Assembly: GCA_025363655.1 (NCBI GenBank)
Contig: JANYDK010000143.1
Coordinates: 1 to 39,632 of the forward strand
DNA: 39,632 bases
Source of the DNA: Deltaproteobacteria bacterium
Lineage (GTDB): Bacteria > Myxococcota_A > Polyangia > Polyangiales > JADJMO01
Direction of reading: 5' to 3'
Part shown: positions 7,603 through 15,476 of the stretch, in pieces
How the letters are laid out: each line of letters begins with the position of its first letter
Position numbering within the stretch: the first letter of the stretch is position 1
Notes under the pieces: model-generated
What the model was told of the DNA's origin: nothing
The model's database searches: none
What the model saw: the letters and a program-made list of their open reading frames with translations, nothing else
Translations under genes and position numbers: made by a program

Positions 7603-9606
7603 ATGCAGTCTCGTACGTTCGCGCTCCTCGCCGTCGCCTCGACGCTCGCCCTCGCCGCAGGCGTCGTCGCCTGTCAGAAACCCACCCCGAAAGGCAACGC
7701 CGTCCTCGGCGCGTCGCAGTCGATCAAAGACCTGATGCAGAAGCGCGGGCTTACCGACGGTGATGTCGAAGCGGCGCTGCGTACCTACGTCCCATCGGGC
7801 AAGCTCGACGACTACATGATCTTCGCGTCGGGCGGGCAGTCCGGCCAGATCATCACCATCGGCGTTCCGTCGATGCGCATCCTCAAGGTGATCGGCGTCT
7901 TCACGCCGGAGCCGTGGCAGGGCTACGGCTACGGCGACGAGGGCAGCATGGCGGTTCTCGCCGGCGGCAAGCAGGGCACGCACGAGATCAAGTGGGCCGA
8001 CGTCCATCACCCGAACCTCTCGGAGACGAAGGGCGACTACGACGGCCAGTTCATCTTCGTCAACGACAAGGCCAATGCGCGCGTCGCGGTCGTCGATCTC
8101 TCGGACTTCATGACGAAACAGATCGTCCCGAACCCGCTGGTCTCGAGCGATCACGGCGGCGCCTTCGTCACGCCGGACACCGACTACATCGTCGAGACCT
8201 CGCAGTATCCGGCACCGCTCGGCCGTGAGTACGTGCCGATCACCGAGTACAAGGACAAGTACCGCGGCCTCGCGATGTTCTGGAAATTCGATCGCCAGAA
8301 GGGCCGCATCGACGTGGCCAACTCGTGGGCCGTCGAGCTCCCGCCCTACACGCAGGATCTCGCCGACGCCGGCAAGCTGGTGAGCGACGGGTTCGTCTTC
8401 ATCAACTCGTTCAACACCGAGATGGCGATCGGCGGCACCCTCGAGGGTAAACCGCCGATCGAGTCGGGCGCCTCGCAGAACGACATGGACTATCTCCACG
8501 TCATCGACTGGCGCAAAGCCGAGAAGCTGGTGGCGGCGGGCAAGGCGACGACGATCAAAGGCATTCGCGTCCTCCCGATGTCGGTCACCGCCGAAGAAGG
8601 AGTGCTCTCGCTGATCGGCGAGCCGAAGAGCCCGCACGGCTGCGACGTCTCGCCCGACGGCAAGGACATCGTCGTCGGCGGCAAGCTCGACACCCACGGC
8701 ACCGTCTACAGCTTCGAGAAGGTCAAAGCGCTGATCGACGCCAAGAAGTACGAAGGCAAAGATGCCTATGGGGTGCCGATCCTCCCCTTCAAGGAGGCGA
8801 TTCGCGGTCAGGTCGAAATCGGGCTCGGACCGCTCCACACGGTCTTCGACGACAAGGGGAATGCCTATACCTCGGTCTTCCTCGAGAGCGTGGTGGCCAA
8901 ATGGTCACTAAAGGATCTCACTCTGATCGAGAAGCTCCCGGTGCAATACAACATTGGCCACATCCTTTCCGCCGAGGGCGACACGGTGAGCCCCGACGGC
9001 AAGTACGTGGTGGCGATGAACAAGATGTCGATCGACCGCTTCACCGGCGTCGGCCCGCTCTATCCGCAGAACTTCCAGTTGGTCGACATCGAAGGCGAGA
9101 AGATGCGCCTCCTCACCGACATGCCAATCGGCCTCGGCGAGCCGCACTACTCGCAGATGATCAAGACCGACAAGCTGAAGCCGCTGAAGATCTATCCGGT
9201 CGGCACCAACCCCTATACCGGCGGCATCGATCCGTCGGCGACTCTGAGTGGCAAAGAGCGAATCGAGCGCAAAGGCACCACCGTCGACGTCTACATGACG
9301 GCGATTCGCAGCCACTTCGTCCCCGACCGCATCGAGGTCGACGAGGGCGACACGGTGAACATCCACCTGACGAGCCTCGAACAGTCCGAGGACCAGACGC
9401 ACGGCTTCACCATCAACATGTACAACATCGACATCAGCCTCGAGCCGGGCAAGCACCAGAACCTCTCGTTCGTCGCCGACATGCCGGGTGTGTATCCGAT
9501 GTACTGCACCGAGTTCTGCTCGGCATTGCACCTCGAGATGGCTGGCTACGTCCTCATCAAGCCGAAGGGCGACGCCACGAAGGACAAGCCTGTCGACAAG
9601 AAGTGA
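7603..9606 (+). CDS. nosZ: nitrous oxide reductase, clade II (atypical) type
   Basis: The product is 667 residues and reduces N2O to N2 in the periplasm. The ATG at 7603 is preceded by GGAG at about 8 bases; an earlier in-frame ATG at 7519 would overlap the operator and lacks a signal. The N-terminus is a Sec-type lipoprotein signal ending GVVAC, with no twin-arginine motif, as in clade II enzymes. The propeller holds CuZ ligand candidates including His135-His136 in DVHHP and later conserved His (SSDHGG, GPLHT, YNIGH, GEPHYS). The C-terminal cupredoxin has the CuA motif C635-x3-C639-x3-H643-x2-M646. It is the first gene of a nos operon; the next gene is a cytochrome c. Confidence 0.97.
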   Translation: MQSRTFALLAVASTLALAAGVVACQKPTPKGNAVLGASQSIKDLMQKRGLTDGDVEAALRTYVPSGKLDDYMIFASGGQSGQIITIGVPSMRILKVIGVFTPEPWQGYGYGDEGSMAVLAGGKQGTHEIKWADVHHPNLSETKGDYDGQFIFVNDKANARVAVVDLSDFMTKQIVPNPLVSSDHGGAFVTPDTDYIVETSQYPAPLGREYVPITEYKDKYRGLAMFWKFDRQKGRIDVANSWAVELPPYTQDLADAGKLVSDGFVFINSFNTEMAIGGTLEGKPPIESGASQNDMDYLHVIDWRKAEKLVAAGKATTIKGIRVLPMSVTAEEGVLSLIGEPKSPHGCDVSPDGKDIVVGGKLDTHGTVYSFEKVKALIDAKKYEGKDAYGVPILPFKEAIRGQVEIGLGPLHTVFDDKGNAYTSVFLESVVAKWSLKDLTLIEKLPVQYNIGHILSAEGDTVSPDGKYVVAMNKMSIDRFTGVGPLYPQNFQLVDIEGEKMRLLTDMPIGLGEPHYSQMIKTDKLKPLKIYPVGTNPYTGGIDPSATLSGKERIERKGTTVDVYMTAIRSHFVPDRIEVDEGDTVNIHLTSLEQSEDQTHGFTINMYNIDISLEPGKHQNLSFVADMPGVYPMYCTEFCSALHLEMAGYVLIKPKGDATKDKPVDKK

Positions 9607-9697
9607 GTCGGACGAGCGAGCGGAGCGAGATCGTTCGGCTCGGCAAAGGTGCCGAAGGCATCCTTTGCAAAAAACTCGAGTGAGTCGGACGACCGAG
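9604..9697. repeat. short direct repeat flanking the nosZ-cytochrome intercistronic hairpin
   Basis: GTGAGTCGGACGA occurs at 9603-9615, overlapping the nosZ stop codon, and again at 9680-9692, followed in both by a similar CGAG-rich run. The two copies bracket the stem-loop region at 9634-9668. It could be the relic of a small duplication. Confidence 0.6.
9634..9668 (+). other. intercistronic stem-loop or pseudoknot between nosZ and the cytochrome gene
   Basis: TTCGGC (9634-9639) can pair with GCCGAA (9651-9656), and GCAAAGG (9643-9649) with CCTTTGC (9662-9668). The two pairings cross, giving either alternative hairpins or an H-type pseudoknot. A run of six A residues follows; there is no T run in the sense direction, so it is not an intrinsic terminator. 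It may set the ratio of NosZ to downstream products by mRNA processing or stability. Confidence 0.45.
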
Positions 9698-9729
9698 TAG
9701 CGAGAGCGTCCGCCGAAAGAGAGAACCCC

Positions 9730-10212
9730 ATGAAGAAGCAATCGCACGCGAAGTGGATCGGGACGGCTGCCAGCGTCGCAGCGCTGTTCGTCGCGGTGGC
9801 CGGTTGTGGCAAGAACGATCAGACGCCGGCGCCGACGCCGTCGCCGGCGCCCGTGGTAGCACCGGCAGGGGGCGGCGAGTCGATCGACAAGGTCGTCGTG
9901 CCCGAGCTCACCTACAGCACCGTTGCCGGCGACGTCGACAAAGGCAAAGCGACGTTCATCGCCAAGGGCTGCAACGCCTGTCACAAGGTCGGCGAGGGCA
10001 AGCTGGTCGGCCCCGACCTCAAGGGCGTCACCGCGCGCCGGGAAATCAAGTGGATCGAAAAGATGATCCTCAAGCCCGAGCTGATGATCAAACAGGACGA
10101 CGCCGCGAAGGAGCTCTTCAAGACGTACATGACGCCGATGGCGAACCAGAACGTCGATCCGGTGAACGAGCTGCCGTTCCTCCTCGCGTACCTCAAAGCC
10201 AACGAGGTCTGA
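9730..10212 (+). CDS. monoheme cytochrome c lipoprotein of the nos operon
   Basis: The product is 160 residues. The signal ends in the lipobox VAGC near residue 21, followed by an Ala/Pro/Thr linker (about residues 27-45) that would tether the domain to the membrane. One heme site, CNACH, lies near residue 80, followed by GPDLKGV. Met residues in the second half (MTPM) are candidates for the sixth ligand. Clade II nos clusters carry c-type cytochromes that deliver electrons to NosZ CuA, so this is the likely donor. It follows nosZ after 123 bases and ends one base before the next gene. Confidence 0.92.
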   Translation: MKKQSHAKWIGTAASVAALFVAVAGCGKNDQTPAPTPSPAPVVAPAGGGESIDKVVVPELTYSTVAGDVDKGKATFIAKGCNACHKVGEGKLVGPDLKGVTARREIKWIEKMILKPELMIKQDDAAKELFKTYMTPMANQNVDPVNELPFLLAYLKANEV

Positions 10213-10213
10213 G

Positions 10214-10930
10214 ATGGCCCAAGGAGCGGATGGTCATCGGCACTTGCCGGTCTTGGCTACGGCCGAGCCGCAGAAAGCGCGCAGGATGACGGCGGCCCGT
10301 TGGGTCGTCGTCGGGCTCGCGGCCACCGCCGTCGTCCTCTATGTCGTTGCGCTGACGCAGCCGTGGTGGCGCTTCTGGCTCTTCGCGCCGCAATACCCGA
10401 AGGGGCTCGAGCTGATCATCTCGCTCAAAGGCGTCGCCGGCGACGTCCGCGAAATCGACACCATCAACCACTACATCGGAATGGGGCACCTCGAGACAGC
10501 AGCGACGTTCGAGCGTCGGATGGCGGCCTACGGCGTCGGCGCGATCGGCGTCCTCGTCGTCGGCCTCACGTTGCTCTCCGGGCGCAAGCTCGGCTGGCTG
10601 GCGGCGACGATCGGCCTGCTCTTCCCCGCGGTCTTCGTCGCCGACTCGATGTATTGGCTCCATCGCTTCGGTCACGATCTCGATCCGAAGGCGCCGCTTC
10701 ACATCAAGGCCTTCACGCCGCAGATGTTCGGCACCGGCATCATCGGTCAATTCGAGACCTACGCCGCTCCGTACACGGGATTCTGGCTCGCGCTCGCCGC
10801 CTTCGGGCTCTTGGCGATCGGCACGTTCGTCCGTAGCCGCGTCTGCGCGAGCTGTGGCCTGGCGAGCAACTGCGGCGTCGTGTGCCCGTCGGCCTTCGTC
10901 GGTCCCGGCGCGGGCGGGGGCGCAGTGTGA
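10214..10930 (+). CDS. NosB-like integral membrane protein of the nos operon
   Basis: The product is 238 residues. GAGG lies six bases before the ATG at 10214; an internal ATG at 10286 just before the first helix is an alternative. About four hydrophobic segments are visible (near residues 26-47, 105-122, 128-150 and 185-207). The loop after the first contains QYPKGLELII and a conserved-looking INHYIGMGHLE, which recurs in membrane proteins of clade II nos clusters (NosB). The C-terminus is Cys-rich and Gly-rich (four Cys in about 20 residues) and could bind metal. The stop overlaps the nosD start by one base. The exact role of NosB in N2O respiration is not settled. Confidence 0.7.
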   Translation: MAQGADGHRHLPVLATAEPQKARRMTAARWVVVGLAATAVVLYVVALTQPWWRFWLFAPQYPKGLELIISLKGVAGDVREIDTINHYIGMGHLETAATFERRMAAYGVGAIGVLVVGLTLLSGRKLGWLAATIGLLFPAVFVADSMYWLHRFGHDLDPKAPLHIKAFTPQMFGTGIIGQFETYAAPYTGFWLALAAFGLLAIGTFVRSRVCASCGLASNCGVVCPSAFVGPGAGGGAV

Positions 10931-12261
10931 TGCGTGTCACCTGGTCTAGCGCGGCGGCGCTCGTGCTCGGCGCGTCGTTGGCGGTTGGCACCTGCGTCGC
11001 CGCCCGTCATGCGAAGAGTCAGGCAAAGAGCACAGGCACCTATGGTCCGCGAACGGCCACCGCGCCGGCGGGCGCAATCGTCGTCGGGGACGGGGCCGCT
11101 CTCCGCGCCATCCTCGGCGACAAGTCGGGACCGACCGACGTCTGGCTCGAGGGAACGAGCTTTCGAGGCGATTTCGTGATCGCGCGCCCGATCGCACTCC
11201 ATGGCCTTCCGGGCGCGACCTTCGACGGCAGCGGCACCGGCACCGTGCTCCGGATCGAGAGCGACGACGTCACCCTCGAGGACGTCGTCGTCCGGGGCGC
11301 CGGTCAGCGTCACACCACCGAGGACGGCGCCGTGCGCGCTGAGGGCCAGCGCATCACGTTGCGGCGAATCTTCGTCGATCGAACGCTCTTCGGCATCGCG
11401 CTCCAGCAATGTCACCACTGCCTCGTCGAGGGGGCGCACGTGGTCGGGACCGACGTCGATCCTTCCTTCCGCGGCGACGCGATCAAGCTCTGGGAATCCG
11501 ACGACTCGACCGTTCGCGGCAACCTGGTCGAGCGTGGGCGTGATCTGGTGGTCTGGTACTCGCGACGCGTCGTCCTAGAAGACAACGTGGTTCGCGACTG
11601 CCGCTACGGGACGCACTTCATGTACGCCCACGACGTGGTCGTCCGGCGCAGCCACGTGGTGAACGACATCGTCGGCATCTTCGTCATGTACAGCTCACAT
11701 GTCCGCGTCGAAGACAACGTGCTCGCCGGGGCCCACGGCGCCGCTGGAGTCGGGATCGGCTTCAAAGAGAGCGACGACGTCACGCTCGATCGCAACGCGT
11801 TCGTCGGCAACACCACCGGCGTCTACCTCGATCGGACGCCTCGCTCGCCTGCTCAGCCGGTGAAGTTCCACGCCAACCTCTTCGGCGCGAACGACATCGC
11901 GCTGCGCCTTCTCGGCCCGGAGCGGGGCGCGATCTTCGAGGGCAACGACTTTCGCGGCAATGGCGATCTCATCCTCGTCGAGGGCGGCAGCGACGCGCTC
12001 GCCGCGACCTTCGTCGGCAACTGCTGGGCCGAATACGACGGCTACGATCTCGACGGCGATGGCACCGGAGACGTCCCTTTCGAACATCGACGGCTCTCGA
12101 CGTCGATGACCGAGACCACCCCCTCGCTCCGCTTTCTCCAAGGCACCGTCGCGCTCGGCTTGGTCGACACGGTCGCGGACGCGTTTCCCCTCTTCGATCG
12201 CAAGCTCCTCTTGCGCGACGAGAAGCCGTCGATGCGGCCATGCACCCCGGAGATCTCATGA
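10930..12261 (+). CDS. nosD: NosD, periplasmic copper-site maturation protein
   Basis: The product is 443 residues from the ATG at 10930, which overlaps the previous stop as TGATG. An N-terminal signal peptide is followed from about residue 50 by a right-handed parallel beta-helix. The turns repeat every 22-24 residues with the pattern D-D-V-T-L-E-x-N-x-V/F (for example SSHVRVEDNVL and SDDVTLDRNAF). This is the carbohydrate-binding/sugar-hydrolysis-like fold of NosD. NosD works with the NosF/NosY ABC transporter to supply what is needed to build the CuZ centre. The stop overlaps the nosF start (ATGA). Confidence 0.95.
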   Translation: MRVTWSSAAALVLGASLAVGTCVAARHAKSQAKSTGTYGPRTATAPAGAIVVGDGAALRAILGDKSGPTDVWLEGTSFRGDFVIARPIALHGLPGATFDGSGTGTVLRIESDDVTLEDVVVRGAGQRHTTEDGAVRAEGQRITLRRIFVDRTLFGIALQQCHHCLVEGAHVVGTDVDPSFRGDAIKLWESDDSTVRGNLVERGRDLVVWYSRRVVLEDNVVRDCRYGTHFMYAHDVVVRRSHVVNDIVGIFVMYSSHVRVEDNVLAGAHGAAGVGIGFKESDDVTLDRNAFVGNTTGVYLDRTPRSPAQPVKFHANLFGANDIALRLLGPERGAIFEGNDFRGNGDLILVEGGSDALAATFVGNCWAEYDGYDLDGDGTGDVPFEHRRLSTSMTETTPSLRFLQGTVALGLVDTVADAFPLFDRKLLLRDEKPSMRPCTPEIS

Positions 12262-13019
12262 GCGAGCGCGGCACTCGAGGCATCCACGTCGGCGGCGCGA
12301 AGAAGCGCTTCGGCGCGGTCGTCGCGCTCGACGGCGTCGACCTCACGATCGCTCCCGGCGAACGAGTGGCGCTGGTCGGCACCAACGGCTCCGGAAAAAC
12401 CACGCTCCTGCGCGCCCTCGCCGGGCTCGTGCGGATCGACGGCAAGGTGACAATCGACGGCGTCGACGTCGCCATCGAACCCGAGAAGGCCCTCGCACAC
12501 GTCGCCTACGTTCCGCAGATCGCACCGCCGCTCGAGGCTTCGGTCGGCGACGTGGTGCGCGTCTTCGTCGGACTGCGAGGACGCACCTTCGACGACGTCG
12601 CCGCGACGGCGAAGCAGTTCGGTCTCGAGCTGTCGGCGCTGAAGAAGACACGAATGCGCGATCTCTCGGGCGGGATGAAGCAGAAGCTCCTCGCGGCGAT
12701 GGCGCTCGCGGCCAAGGCGAAGATCCTCCTCTGCGACGAGCCGACCGCGAACCTCGACGTCGGCGCCCGCGCTGCGTTCGTCGAGGCGGTGCGACAGATG
12801 CCGAAGGAGACGACGCTGGTCCTCTGCAGCCATCGCGTCGACGAGGTGAGCGTGCTCGTCGGGCGCATCGTCGAGCTGCGCGACGGCAAGGTGGTGCGCG
12901 ACGACGTCCGCGAGCTGCGCGAGCCGCGCGCCTTCGAGGGTGACGAGCTACACGAGCCGCCACCGCGAGCCGCGCGCACCGCCACGCCCCTTCAGTTGCT
13001 CGATCCGGAGGTCGCATGA
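12258..13019 (+). CDS. nosF: NosF, ABC transporter ATP-binding protein
   Basis: The product is 253 residues. The ATG at 12258 overlaps the nosD stop as ATGA and has GGAG just upstream; an ATG six codons earlier is less well placed. Walker A is GTNGSGKTT (about residue 42), the signature is LSGGM, Walker B is ILLCDEPTANLD, and the switch His is in CSHR. It is the cytoplasmic ATPase that pairs with the membrane subunit NosY and with periplasmic NosD in nitrous oxide reductase maturation. The C-terminal 30 residues are Pro/Ala/Arg-rich and variable. It overlaps nosL by four bases. Confidence 0.95.
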   Translation: MSERGTRGIHVGGAKKRFGAVVALDGVDLTIAPGERVALVGTNGSGKTTLLRALAGLVRIDGKVTIDGVDVAIEPEKALAHVAYVPQIAPPLEASVGDVVRVFVGLRGRTFDDVAATAKQFGLELSALKKTRMRDLSGGMKQKLLAAMALAAKAKILLCDEPTANLDVGARAAFVEAVRQMPKETTLVLCSHRVDEVSVLVGRIVELRDGKVVRDDVRELREPRAFEGDELHEPPPRAARTATPLQLLDPEVA

Positions 13020-13447
13020 GCCGCTCGAACGCGGCCATCGCGATCGCGGCCGCCGCCGTCGTTCTTGTCGCATGCACCACCGGCACGGACGTCGCCATCG
13101 ATCCGGCGTGGGGCAAGGACCCGTGCGCGCACTGCGGGATGATCGTCGGCGATCGCGCGGCCGCCGCCGAGGCGATCGACCCGCGCGGCGAGCGCCTCTT
13201 CTTCGACGATGTCGGCTGCATGGTCACCTACGAGGCTGAGCGACACCTCACCTTCACCCGCGCGTGGGTGCGCGCTCCCGATCGCGCCGCTTGGATCGAC
13301 GCCAAGGGCGCACGCTACGTCGGCGGCCACGCCACACCGATGGACTACGGTTTCGTCCCCACCGCAGCCCCTTCCGGGCTCGCCTTCGGCGAACTTCGCG
13401 AATGCGTCCTCGCCCGCAAAGTTTCCGAACAGGAGCCACCTCGATGA
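13016..13447 (+). CDS. nosL: NosL, copper-binding lipoprotein
   Basis: The product is 143 residues. The signal peptide ends in the lipobox LVAC near residue 20. The mature protein has the NosL signature CAHCGMIV (about residues 37-44) and DDVGCMV further on, with Cys and Met residues that bind Cu(I). NosL is a lipid-anchored copper chaperone for NosZ in the periplasm. Both ends overlap neighbours as ATGA (nosF and nosY), so translation is probably coupled. Confidence 0.95.
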   Translation: MSRSNAAIAIAAAAVVLVACTTGTDVAIDPAWGKDPCAHCGMIVGDRAAAAEAIDPRGERLFFDDVGCMVTYEAERHLTFTRAWVRAPDRAAWIDAKGARYVGGHATPMDYGFVPTAAPSGLAFGELRECVLARKVSEQEPPR

Positions 13448-14283
13448 TCCGCGCCGCCACCTTCTATCGACTCGAGCTGGTCGAGTCGCTACGCAGCCGT
13501 TGGCTCTCGATCACGGCCGCGATCTATGCGCTGGTCGTCTTCGCCTTCATCTGGCTCGGCATGCGCGAGTCCTCGGTGCTCGGCTTCACCGGACTCTCGC
13601 GCGTGGTGCTCCACGTCGCCACCGCGATCGTGGTCGCGCTCCCGCTCCTCGTGCTCGTCTCGACCTCGTCGATCATCGTCCGCGCACGCACCAGCGGACT
13701 CTTCGAGCTCCTCCTCGCACAGCCTTGTCGTCGGAACGACTGGTTCGCCGGCATGCTCGGTGCGCGCCTGACGACGCTCCTCGGCCCGCTCGTCGGCGTT
13801 TTCCTCGCGATCGGCCTTGCCACCGTGTTTCTCGGCGGCGAAGGCGAGTTCTCGCTCGTCTCGACGATCGTCCGCTGCCTCGCCGTGTCGGCGGCGCTGC
13901 TCTGGGCCTTCCTCGGGATCGGACTCCTTATCTCGGCGACGGCGCGCACCGCAGAGCGTGCGCTCGCAATCTCGCTCCTCGTATGGATCAGTTGCTCGGC
14001 GCTGCACGACTTCGCGCTGATGGGCCTCTTGCTCCACACACGCCTCCCGCCGTCGACCGTCTTCACGCTCGCCGCGCTCAACCCGATCGAGGCCGCGCGG
14101 GTCGGCATCCTCACGAGCGTCGATCCCGAGCTTTCGGTGCTCGGCCCAGTCGGCTTCTGGCTCGCGAACCACCTCGGTGCCGGTAAGGCATTGTTCATCG
14201 CGATCGCCTGGCCATTCACGCTAGGGACGATGTCGATGATGTGGGCGTCGCGGAAGCTGCGACGTAGTGATTTGGTGGCGTGA
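13444..14283 (+). CDS. nosY: NosY, ABC transporter permease
   Basis: The product is 279 residues from the ATG at 13444, overlapping the nosL stop as ATGA. Six hydrophobic segments are visible, starting with TFYRLELVESLRSRWL before the first helix, as in ABC-2 permeases. It is the membrane subunit paired with NosF. It is the last gene of the operon; no nosR, nosX or nosG/H follows. A zone of decayed gene fragments begins about 50 bases after the stop. Confidence 0.93.
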   Translation: MIRAATFYRLELVESLRSRWLSITAAIYALVVFAFIWLGMRESSVLGFTGLSRVVLHVATAIVVALPLLVLVSTSSIIVRARTSGLFELLLAQPCRRNDWFAGMLGARLTTLLGPLVGVFLAIGLATVFLGGEGEFSLVSTIVRCLAVSAALLWAFLGIGLLISATARTAERALAISLLVWISCSALHDFALMGLLLHTRLPPSTVFTLAALNPIEAARVGILTSVDPELSVLGPVGFWLANHLGAGKALFIAIAWPFTLGTMSMMWASRKLRRSDLVA

Positions 14284-14331
14284 GAAGCCCGCACGCGCAT
14301 TTTCGGTTGTGGCGTTCATGGCACGCACGTC

Positions 14332-14443
14332 CTGACGAAGATCACGCCGCCCTCTCTGCGATCACGCGCTCTGATGCGCGCCGTGGTCGTCAGCGTCGGG
14401 CTCGCGGCGCTCATCGTCCTCGGCTCACGCAACCTCGCGCACC
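14332..14443 (+). pseudogene. N-terminal fragment of a small membrane protein gene
   Basis: The frame reads TKITPPSLRSRALMRAVVVS and then LAALIVLGSRNLAH, a basic start and one hydrophobic helix ending in Ser-Arg-Asn-Leu-Ala-His. This resembles the N-terminus of small membrane proteins found near anaerobic respiration genes in proteobacteria; that is from memory and uncertain. The likeness stops abruptly and the frame ends at TGA 14467-14469. No ATG with a good ribosome binding site is present at the front. It is read as a broken remnant. Confidence 0.35.
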
Positions 14444-14445
14444 CG

Positions 14446-14550
14446 AGGTCTACGTCGAGCAGCAATTGATGATGAAGTGCGACAGTTGTTACGACCGCTC
14501 GAGCGTCGGCCGGCACGCACGAAGAGATGGCCGCGCTCCGGCCTCAGTCG
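14446..14550 (+). pseudogene. fragment of a 4Fe-4S electron-transfer subunit gene
   Basis: In a different frame from the previous fragment, the sequence reads VEQQLMMKCDSCYDRSSVGR. C-x2-C-Y-D-R followed by T/S-S-V-G is typical of ferredoxin-like subunits of molybdenum oxidoreductases (formate dehydrogenase beta or NrfC type). The Cys cluster that should follow is absent or scrambled, so this is a remnant of perhaps 35 codons. The match rests on one short motif. Confidence 0.4.
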
Positions 14551-14872
14551 CGATCTTTTATCGCTATACCTTCTTACCCTCGCGCCATCCGATCTCGCAC
14601 CACCCTATCGGATCAACATGGGCGCGGCTGCGATCAGCACCTTGGCCGGCTGCGTGCCGATCACCGAAAGCGCGTCGTCACCGGTGCTCGCGTCGATGCT
14701 GCCCTTTCTCCGCGGCTTTACCCTGATGTGGTGGGCGACTGCCACCGGGTGGATTCCGATGTTGGTCGTGCTCGGCGTTTGGCGCCACGTCGTCCGCAAA
14801 TTTCCGCTCCGTTACGACCCGCTCTTCTGGGGGGCGGTCTTTCCCCCTCGGCATGTACACAGCCGTTGCTGC
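14551..14872 (+). pseudogene. C-terminal remnant of a TDT-family (tellurite resistance/dicarboxylate) transporter gene
   Basis: A frame starting near 14551 reads LYLLTLAPSDLAPPYRINMG, then AAAISTLAG, later LPFLRGFTLMWWATATGWIP and LRYDPLFWGAVFP, all characteristic of C-terminal helices of TDT transporters. At 14841-14848 a run of five C (one too many) shifts the frame; the +1-shifted reading continues the expected LGMYT. The N-terminal two thirds is missing. The fragment runs into the stop of the opposite-strand fasciclin gene. Confidence 0.65.
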
Positions 14873-15442
14873 TCACTTCACGACCGGGGCCGGAACGAGC
14901 ACCGCATCGACCACGTGAATGACGCCGTTGGAAGCCTGGATGCTGGCGATGATGTTGGCGTCGTTGACCATCACCTTGCCGTCCTTGACGTGGAAGGTGA
15001 CCTTCGAGCCGTCGGACATCGAGAGTGTCTGACCGTCCTTGAAGTCACCGAGCTGCATGCTCGGGACGGCAGCGTGGTGCTGGAGGATGCGCTTCAGCTC
15101 GCCCTTATTTTCGGGCTTCAGCAGCGTCTCGACAGTTCCCTTGGGAAGCTTGTCGAAGGCGGCGTTGGTGGGCGCGAACACCGTGTAGACGCCACCCGGG
15201 CTGGCGAGCACGTAGACGAGATCGGCAGCCTTGAGCGCCGCGACCAAGGTCGTGTGATCGGGTGACGCCGAGGCGACGTCGACGATCGTCTTGGCGTTGG
15301 TCTTGGCGATGGTGGGCGCGACGACCGAGCTGGTGCCGGCGGCAATCGACGCGCTCCCAGCGGCACCGGGGGCGGACTCGTCACCTTTGGCGCAGCCGAA
15401 CGCCAGGGTCGTGAGCAAGAGGGAGAAGATTCGGGCTTTCAT
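14873..15442 (-). CDS. fasciclin (FAS1) domain lipoprotein
   Basis: The product is 189 residues from the ATG at 15442. That start gives KARIFSLLLTTLAFGC, a compact signal with lipobox AFGC at about residue 17; an in-frame ATG at 15490 lies inside the operator and has no signal character. A Ser/Ala linker precedes one FAS1 domain (about residues 50-189) with the H1 box YTVFAPTNAAFDKLP and the H2 end GVIHVVDAVLVP. FAS1 proteins mediate adhesion or bind small molecules and partners. A perfect-arm Crp/Fnr-type box lies 35 bases upstream and matches the nosZ box, so it is likely co-regulated with N2O respiration. The physiological role is unknown. Confidence 0.9.
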   Translation of the reverse strand: MKARIFSLLLTTLAFGCAKGDESAPGAAGSASIAAGTSSVVAPTIAKTNAKTIVDVASASPDHTTLVAALKAADLVYVLASPGGVYTVFAPTNAAFDKLPKGTVETLLKPENKGELKRILQHHAAVPSMQLGDFKDGQTLSMSDGSKVTFHVKDGKVMVNDANIIASIQASNGVIHVVDAVLVPAPVVK

Positions 15443-15476
15443 GCGGGCTTCATGCACACGAACCCGACCCGGGCCC

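Noticed and set aside
14332-14345. CTGAC-GAAG-ATCAC, a fourth TGA-N6-TCA match
   Set aside because: It overlaps the coding remnant rather than a promoter, leads to no intact gene, and the bare core is expected about ten times in a window of this size.
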